In this document: piece after piece, positions 6,384 through 10,712 of the stretch
Position numbering within the stretch: the stretch's first letter is position 1
How the letters are laid out: every line of letters starts with the position of its first letter
NCBI GenBank assembly: GCA_030642335.1
Contig: DAOWNX010000012.1
Coordinates: forward strand, 1-10,712
DNA from: Caldisericota bacterium
GTDB taxonomy: Bacteria; Caldisericota; Caldisericia; Caldisericales; Caldisericaceae
Direction of reading: 5' to 3'
Length of the DNA: 10,712 nucleotides
Made by a program: the position numbers and the translations under genes
Notes under the pieces: generated by a model
Told to the model about the DNA's origin: nothing
What the model saw: the letters and a program-made list of their open reading frames with translations, nothing else
Databases searched by the model: none

Positions 6384-6421
6384 TAAAGAGATGTAATAGT
6401 TGCAACTTTTATATCTCTTTA
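6384..6421 (+). promoter_or_regulatory. Inverted repeat in the leader of the PLP enzyme gene
   Basis: TAAAGAGAT (6384-6392) and ATCTCTTTA (6413-6421) are perfect 9-bp arms around 20 nt, which contain a second palindrome AGTTGCAACT (6398-6407). The right arm ends beside the AGGAGG ribosome binding site (6422-6427), so as RNA the hairpin would abut it; as DNA it could be an operator. A weak promoter candidate lies upstream (TTGGGG 6339-6344, TATACT 6360-6365). Nothing else was recognised in 6283-6436. Confidence 0.45.
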
Positions 6422-6436
6422 GAGGAGGTATAAGAA

Positions 6437-7501
6437 ATGAGAGATAATACATATTTAAAGGCTTTTGAAAAATTGGAAAAGATTCCGCGTGTTAAACTTG
6501 CTTTTTTGCCTACACCTTTGCAGAAATTAGAAAGAATTTCACAGTTATATGGAGTAGAGATGTATATGAAACGAGACGACCTTACTGGCATAGAGTTTGG
6601 TGGCAATAAGACACGCAAACTTGAATTTACTCTTCCGGAAGCGGTAAAAAATAAAGCTAAGTATTTGGTTACAGGTGCAGCATTCCAGTCGAATTGGTGT
6701 AGGCAAACCATTGCATGTGGCAATAGATTGGGAATGAAAACAGTGCTATTTTTGTATGGTCCAGAAATACCACAGAAATATAAAGGGAATTTATTATTAG
6801 ACAAAGTAATGGGAGCAGAGATTCATCTCAACAAATTACAACAGGGAGAGAGTATCCCAAAAGCGATGCAAAGAACAAAAGAAAATGTAAACGAAAGAAT
6901 AAAAGAATTAGAGGAAAAAGATGGGGAATGCTATTATATTGAGGTAGGAGCACCATTTCCTAGAGGGCACGTGGCTTACGTATACGCTGTGGGAGAACTT
7001 GTAAGGCAACTTGAAGAAAAAGGGATGATGCTGAATTATTTTGACTATATTGTAACGGCAATTGGTACAGGAGGAACATATACAGGACTTCTTGTTGGAA
7101 AAAAACTTTTTAACTCTACTGTGAAAATTTATGGATTTTCGGCAGGATTTATGCCTATTGAAACCCTGAAAAAGCGGATTTTGAAAGGGGCTGAAGAGAC
7201 CGCAGAATTTTTGAAAGTAACAATGCCGTTCTCTAAAGAAGATATTTACATCAGTGAGGATTATGTGGGCAAAGGATATGATGTTCCTTCGAAAGAGGAA
7301 GTGGGGGCAATTAAGCAAATAGCACAAAAGGAAGCAGTTTTTTTAGACCCAGTCTACACGGGAAAGGCAATGGCGGGTCTCTTAGACTTTATTAAAATAG
7401 ACAGGATTCCCAAAGGTAGTAAAGTGTTGTTCTGGCATACAGGAGGATTACCAGCCCTGTTTTCTGGCGAAGAAATAACCGGAAGTATCTATGGATTGTG
7501 A
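6437..7501 (+). CDS. PLP-dependent D-cysteine desulfhydrase / ACC deaminase family enzyme
   Basis: A 354-residue fold-type II pyridoxal phosphate enzyme. The Schiff-base Lys is K58 in FGGNKTRK. FQSNW at 83-87 gives the Ser85-Asn86 pair equivalent to the nucleophile region of ACC deaminase. The phosphate loop GTGGTYTG is at 210-217, a YVGKGYDVP motif with Tyr276 and Tyr281 follows, then DPVYTGKA (305-311) and HTGGLPALFSG (334-344). Members of this family release sulfide, pyruvate and ammonia from D-cysteine, act on D-serine or L-cysteate, or deaminate 1-aminocyclopropane-carboxylate; the residues visible do not settle which. D-cysteine desulfhydrase is the default guess. An AGGAGG site lies 9 nt before the ATG. 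It is preceded by the moxR remnant and followed by a 228-bp gap, so it is probably monocistronic. Confidence 0.88.
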   Translation: MRDNTYLKAFEKLEKIPRVKLAFLPTPLQKLERISQLYGVEMYMKRDDLTGIEFGGNKTRKLEFTLPEAVKNKAKYLVTGAAFQSNWCRQTIACGNRLGMKTVLFLYGPEIPQKYKGNLLLDKVMGAEIHLNKLQQGESIPKAMQRTKENVNERIKELEEKDGECYYIEVGAPFPRGHVAYVYAVGELVRQLEEKGMMLNYFDYIVTAIGTGGTYTGLLVGKKLFNSTVKIYGFSAGFMPIETLKKRILKGAEETAEFLKVTMPFSKEDIYISEDYVGKGYDVPSKEEVGAIKQIAQKEAVFLDPVYTGKAMAGLLDFIKIDRIPKGSKVLFWHTGGLPALFSGEEITGSIYGL

Positions 7502-7540
7502 AATAGGTTCTTTATGAAGCAGATTTATTCTACATATGTA

Positions 7541-7608
7541 TTTTGCGATAGTAGTTGAGTCTTTTTCGAATGTATAAATTGTAGATTATACAAAAAGCTA
7601 TTGCAAAA
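7541..7608. repeat. Long nested imperfect inverted repeat in the dcyD-like/degV gap
   Basis: Three pairs of arms nest around one centre. The outer pair is TTTTGCGATAG (7541-7551) with CTATTGCAAAA (7598-7608), 10 of 11 matches with a G-U possible. The middle pair is CTTTT (7561-7565) with AAAAG (7593-7597). The inner pair is TGTATAA (7571-7577) with TTATACA (7586-7592) around an 8-nt loop. Extra bases (9 and about 5 nt) bulge only on the left side. A perfect palindrome TACATATGTA (7531-7540) touches the left end. No transposase and no U-tract accompany it, so it may be a structured RNA, a small non-autonomous element or an operator cluster. The remaining gap (7502-7729) holds no gene. Confidence 0.4.
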
Positions 7609-7646
7609 AGAAATGAGGTAAAATATCTGTAGAGAATTTTGAAATT

Positions 7647-7674
7647 TTGTAAAATCTTTTAAGATATATATAAG
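7647..7674 (+). promoter_or_regulatory. Probable promoter of degV
   Basis: TTGTAA (7647-7652), a 16-nt spacer and TATAAG (7669-7674) give a 4-of-6 and 5-of-6 match to consensus boxes. An alternative is TTGGGG (7684-7689) with TATAAA (7705-7710) at 15 nt, which would start transcription about 13 nt before the degV ATG. Confidence 0.4.
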
Positions 7675-7729
7675 TAAGAAATATTGGGGAATAATAATAA
7701 GTGTTATAAACTATTAAGGAGGGAAAGAA

Positions 7730-8575
7730 ATGACAAAAGTAAAGATTGTAACTGATTCAACCTGTTATTTGCCGGATGAAATTATTAAAAAGTACGATAT
7801 AAAAATTGCGTCTTTGTATGTAAGATTTGGTGACGAAATATTTAGAGAACGGGTGGATATAAAAGACGAGGATTTTTATAAGCGTATAAGAGAAGGAGAG
7901 CTGCCAGATACTACTCAACCAGCTGCTACTGATTTTATTACAGTTTATAAACCACTTATTGAAGAAGGATACTCAATCATTTCTCCTCTTATTTCTTCTG
8001 GGATAAGTGGTGCTGTGAATGCTGCAAATGCCGCTAAAAAGTCATTAGGGGACCCAGATGTCCATATTTTTGATGCTAAGTTTACATCGTTGGGTTTAGG
8101 ATATCAAATAGTGGAAATTGCAGAAAGATTGTATGACCAGGGGATGACTAAGGATGAAGTAATTCAGGAGATGCCGTCAATACGGGATAGAATGTACAAC
8201 TTTTTTGTTGTCGGAGATCTGTATTTCCTTGCGAGGCTAGGACGAATTAAGAAAACAGAGGCAGTTTTAGGGTCGATGATAAAAGTAAAGCCACTTCTTT
8301 ATATGCGAGATGGAGCTATAGATACTCTGGAAAAACCTCGTACAATGAAAAAGGCAAAAGCAAGGATGATTGAAATTGCAAAACAGATTATAGCAGAAAA
8401 GGGATTGAAACATATGTCAATCATTTGGGGTGATAATAGGGAAGAAGTGGAGGAATACAAGGATGTATGCGCAAAAGAATTTAACAAAGAGGTTTCTATG
8501 ACTCGCTTAGGGCCTGTTATTGCATCGCATACCGGACCGGATATTTTATCTCTTCAGTTTAGCACTGAAAGGTGA
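7730..8575 (+). CDS. DegV family fatty acid-binding protein (FakB-like)
   Basis: A 281-residue, full-length DegV protein. The family binds a long-chain fatty acid and presents it to the kinase FakA, which makes acyl-phosphate for phospholipid synthesis. Visible hallmarks are VTDSTCYLP (7-15), DTTQPAATDF (60-69) with the Thr pair near the carboxylate site, SSGISGAVNAA (89-99), the hinge FLARLGRIKKTEAVLGSMI (166-184) leading to KVKPLL, and ASHTGPDILSLQF (265-277) with the conserved His267 near the C-terminus. AAGGAGGG lies 6 nt before the ATG. No FakA homologue is in the window, so the partner must be elsewhere. It converges with the histidine kinase gene, 42 bp apart (8576-8617); the plus-strand TGTTTTTTAA at 8622-8631 after a weak ATAA/TTAT hairpin may stop its transcription inside the kinase 3' end. 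Confidence 0.9.
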   Translation: MTKVKIVTDSTCYLPDEIIKKYDIKIASLYVRFGDEIFRERVDIKDEDFYKRIREGELPDTTQPAATDFITVYKPLIEEGYSIISPLISSGISGAVNAANAAKKSLGDPDVHIFDAKFTSLGLGYQIVEIAERLYDQGMTKDEVIQEMPSIRDRMYNFFVVGDLYFLARLGRIKKTEAVLGSMIKVKPLLYMRDGAIDTLEKPRTMKKAKARMIEIAKQIIAEKGLKHMSIIWGDNREEVEEYKDVCAKEFNKEVSMTRLGPVIASHTGPDILSLQFSTER

Positions 8576-8617
8576 TGCAAATAGGACTACCAGCAAATAT
8601 ATTATAGATAAGAATTG

Positions 8618-9724
8618 TTATTGTTTTTTAACTCGAGAAGCTTTAAGGACTGGGAAAGATAATATAAATTCTGTACCTTTGCCTAATTCGCTTTTTACCT
8701 TTATTTTGCCATTATGTGCATATATTAGTTCTTTTATAATTGTAAGTCCAATTCCTAAGCCGCCGGTTGTTCTTGACCGTGATTTTTCTCCTCTATAGAA
8801 TCTGTCGAATATGTAGGGCAGTTCTTGTTCTGGCATACCCTTTCCCGTGTCTTTAATTGAAATTATGGCATTTGTTCCTTCCTGGAAATTTTTGATGTAA
8901 ATACCACCTTTATCTGTGTATTTTATTGCATTATCTAAAAGATTTAGAAAGATTTCTTTTATTCTTTTTCTATCCGCATTTATGTAAATAGGTTTGCTGT
9001 TTTTGTTTATCTTGACGAATAGATTTTTTTTGTTTGCTTCTATTCTAATCATTTCCGATGTTTCTATTATGAAGTCATTTAAATTTATTTTTTTAAGGTT
9101 TAATTTATATTTTTTACCGTCTAATGCAGAAAGAACGGAAAGTTCATTTAGCATGCTCTCCATCCGCTCTACTTCACCTTTAATAATTTTAAGTGATTTT
9201 TCTTTTTCTTCTTTTGTAAAATCTTTATTGTCCAGCGTTTCTAAGTAGCCGTTAATGACTGTTAAGGGTGTCCTCAGGTCATGAGATACATTTTGCACAA
9301 GTGTTTTTCGCATTTTTTCAATTTCAGATAGATGTTCTGCCATATGGTCTAATGCTCTTGCAAGCTGTCCTATTTCATCCTTTGTTTTTGCATTTATGCG
9401 CGCAGAATAGTCTCCTTTTTCTATTTTTTTTGAGAATTTTACCATTTTTTTAATTGGGTTTACTGTAAGTTTAGAAACAAAGAATGCGAGGGCTGACCCT
9501 ATTAAAATAGAGATTATACCTACCCAGAGGAGAACCAGTTTCATAGCGTTAAGAAATCTCTCTCCATGGGGCGTCATAAACATTTTGAATCCTGATGGCG
9601 TTTCGCGAATGATAATCTGGTTGAAACTTCTACTAATGTATAGCTTGGTAAAGAATGCCGAAAAAAAGATTACTACAATTATTAAAAAAATGTAAGTCAG
9701 TATAAGTTTCACCTTAAAGCTCAT
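8618..9724 (-). CDS. Sensor histidine kinase with HAMP domain
   Basis: A 368-residue membrane sensor kinase. Two transmembrane helices (about residues 6-28 and 62-84) enclose a very short outer loop of some 33 residues, so the input is probably sensed in the membrane or by a partner rather than by a folded outer domain. HAMP spans about 85-137. The dimerisation/phosphoacceptor helix has His148 in NVSHDLRTPLTVI. The ATPase domain shows the N box LLDNAIKYTD, G1 DTGKGMP, F box IFDRFYRGEKSR and G2 GGLGIGLTI, all complete, so the kinase should be active. Its ATG abuts the stop of the response regulator gene (TAAATG, no gap), and a GGGAG ribosome binding site lies in the end of that gene, so the two are co-transcribed as a pair. 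The signal and targets are unknown. Confidence 0.94.
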   Translation of the reverse strand: MSFKVKLILTYIFLIIVVIFFSAFFTKLYISRSFNQIIIRETPSGFKMFMTPHGERFLNAMKLVLLWVGIISILIGSALAFFVSKLTVNPIKKMVKFSKKIEKGDYSARINAKTKDEIGQLARALDHMAEHLSEIEKMRKTLVQNVSHDLRTPLTVINGYLETLDNKDFTKEEKEKSLKIIKGEVERMESMLNELSVLSALDGKKYKLNLKKINLNDFIIETSEMIRIEANKKNLFVKINKNSKPIYINADRKRIKEIFLNLLDNAIKYTDKGGIYIKNFQEGTNAIISIKDTGKGMPEQELPYIFDRFYRGEKSRSRTTGGLGIGLTIIKELIYAHNGKIKVKSELGKGTEFILSFPVLKASRVKKQ

Positions 9725-10402
9725 TTATTTTTCTCCCTTAAATTTGTATCCTGCGCCGTATACAGATTCTATGTACTCTGGATGTTTGGGGTTGTCTTCT
9801 AATTTTTTACGTATGTTTTTAATGTAAGCATCTATTGTGCGGTCGAACACCACTTCATCATATTCTGTATAAGTTTTGTCCATAATCTGCTCTCTTGAGA
9901 ACACTACACCGGGTTTTTCTGCGAGTATTGTTAATATTTTAAATTCCTTTGTAGTTAATGTAATTTCTGTGCCTTTTTTTACTACTTTCATCTTTTTTGG
10001 GTGTATCTCAAGGTCTCTTATCTTTATTATTCGTTCGTCAGAGTAGCTTCTTCTCAGCAAGCTCTTTACTCTTGCTACAACTTCTCTGGGGCTAAAAGGT
10101 TTTACCACGTAATCATCTGCTCCTAATTCTAGCCCGCTTATTCTATCGTCTTCTTCTGCTTTAGCGGTGAGCATAAGAATCGGTACGTTTGAATGCCCGC
10201 GGATTTTTTTGGCAACTGCTATTCCATTCACGTATGGGATCATAAGATCTAAAATAATGAGGTGGGGTTTTTCTTTCTCAAAGAGATCCAATGCCTCCTG
10301 TCCGTTTTTTGCCTGTACGGTATCAAACCCTGCTTTTTGCAAGTAGATGCTTAAAAGATCCCTTATATTCTCTTCGTCATCTACTACTAATATTTTTTTC
10401 AT
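9725..10402 (-). CDS. OmpR/PhoB-family response regulator
   Basis: A 225-residue regulator. The receiver domain (1-115) has the acidic pocket D8-D9 (VVDDE), phosphoacceptor Asp52 (ILDLMIPYVNG), Thr79 (MLTAKA) and Lys101 (VVKPF). The C-terminal winged helix (about 128-225) ends in the typical RTIDAYIKNIRKKLE...IESVYGAGYKF recognition region. It pairs with the histidine kinase directly downstream. No gene inside the window is an obvious target, though such regulators often control neighbours, here the small membrane protein upstream or the operon itself. The start MKKILVVDDEEN is the canonical family start, yet no Shine-Dalgarno sequence precedes it and a TATAAT box ends 6 nt upstream, so translation from a leaderless mRNA is likely. 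Confidence 0.95.
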   Translation of the reverse strand: MKKILVVDDEENIRDLLSIYLQKAGFDTVQAKNGQEALDLFEKEKPHLIILDLMIPYVNGIAVAKKIRGHSNVPILMLTAKAEEDDRISGLELGADDYVVKPFSPREVVARVKSLLRRSYSDERIIKIRDLEIHPKKMKVVKKGTEITLTTKEFKILTILAEKPGVVFSREQIMDKTYTEYDEVVFDRTIDAYIKNIRKKLEDNPKHPEYIESVYGAGYKFKGEK

Positions 10403-10408
10403 TATCTT

Positions 10409-10435
10409 ATTATAATATTCTGATTACCATTACAA
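10409..10435 (-). promoter_or_regulatory. Promoter of the two-component operon, leaderless layout
   Basis: On the minus strand TATAAT (10414-10409) is an exact -10 box in the context ATTATAAT. TTGTAA (10435-10430) is the best -35 with a spacer of 15 nt. Only 6 nt separate the -10 box from the ATG (10402-10400). The site lies in the 43-bp gap between the upstream membrane protein gene and the regulator. Confidence 0.6.
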
Positions 10436-10445
10436 AATTATTTGT

Positions 10446-10712
10446 TTACCTTGCGTTCCTGAACAATATCTTGTAGAAACCGAGATGATCAATTAGATGC
10501 ACTAGAACTCCTGCAACTAATAATAACGAGAATTCTGTGTGTAAAACGGTTGATAAGGGGGTTATCTCAAAGACAAGAAGAACACCTGTTACTCCAGAAA
10601 CCAAAAACGTAATAAGCAAGAATACATCTATGCTCATCATCACAAAGAGTTTTGTCAATTTCTTTTTATACTTGAGTATTTCAAGTACTGCGAAACCAAC
10701 AAGAGCGAAAAC
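10446..10712 (-). CDS. Small membrane protein, DUF4405-like, partial (N-terminus beyond window)
   Basis: The last 88 residues of a membrane protein are seen; the frame is open to the right edge of the window, so the true start is outside. Three hydrophobic segments are visible: VFALVGFAVLEIL before a KYKKK turn, then VFLLITFLVSGVTGVLLVF, then FSLLLVAGVLVHLIDHLGF. His residues in HTEF and HLIDH face the last helix in the way of DUF4405 and cytochrome b561-like small membrane proteins, which use such His for haem or other redox cofactors; that use here is inferred. It ends 43 bp before the response regulator start and could be part of the same signalling or redox locus. A TTG at 10656-10658 is not needed as a start because coding continues upstream of it. 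Confidence 0.7.
   Translation of the reverse strand, partial: VFALVGFAVLEILKYKKKLTKLFVMMSIDVFLLITFLVSGVTGVLLVFEITPLSTVLHTEFSLLLVAGVLVHLIDHLGFYKILFRNAR

Noticed and set aside
6190..6804. Minus-strand open frames opposite the moxR remnant and the PLP enzyme gene
   Set aside because: They are shadows of the plus-strand sequence, with no recognisable domains or ribosome binding sites.
1..10712. CRISPR array, tRNA/rRNA genes, insertion sequence or defence system
   Set aside because: No regularly spaced repeats, cloverleaf or rRNA sequence, transposase, nuclease or toxin-antitoxin genes were seen on either strand.

Overview
The window comes from an AT-rich, anaerobic-type bacterium. A tungsten/molybdenum aldehyde oxidoreductase with ferredoxin and flavin partners, strong AGGAGG or AGGGGGTG ribosome binding sites, and perfect or near-perfect sigma-70 promoters point to a low-GC anaerobe, possibly a thermophile. 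I cannot name the species from the sequence. Most genes are on the minus strand; a block at 5.9-8.6 kb is on the plus strand.

Region 1 (1-4120, minus strand) is the centrepiece: a consensus promoter (4015-4042), a riboswitch of the molybdenum/tungsten cofactor class (about 3902-3999), then three translationally coupled genes joined by ATGA overlaps. These encode a 16-Cys polyferredoxin, the pterin/Fe-S catalytic subunit and a flavin NAD(P)H oxidoreductase. Order and sizes match the AorABC aldehyde oxidoreductase of Aromatoleum. The riboswitch lacks the P3 hairpin, which is the form proposed to sense the tungsten cofactor. The operon ends at a 32-bp perfect palindromic terminator that contains the last gene's stop codon. 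Beyond it begins an unrelated lipoprotein, cut by the window edge.

Region 2 (4121-5902, minus strand) holds a small CGGC-domain protein and a DD-motif Na+/H+ antiporter of the CPA2 family. Divergent promoters sit between the antiporter and the plus-strand block.

Region 3 (5941-8575, plus strand) starts with an intact-looking promoter in front of a frameshifted, truncated MoxR-family AAA+ ATPase remnant. A PLP enzyme of the D-cysteine desulfhydrase/ACC deaminase family and a DegV fatty-acid-binding protein follow. The 228-bp gap between the last two holds a long nested inverted repeat.

Region 4 (8618-10712, minus strand) is a two-component system (OmpR-type regulator, then HAMP histidine kinase, stop and start directly abutting), preceded by a partial small membrane protein with a DUF4405-like His pattern. 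The regulator, and perhaps the antiporter, seem to be read from leaderless mRNAs, because a -10 box ends 5-6 nt before the start codon and no Shine-Dalgarno sequence is visible.
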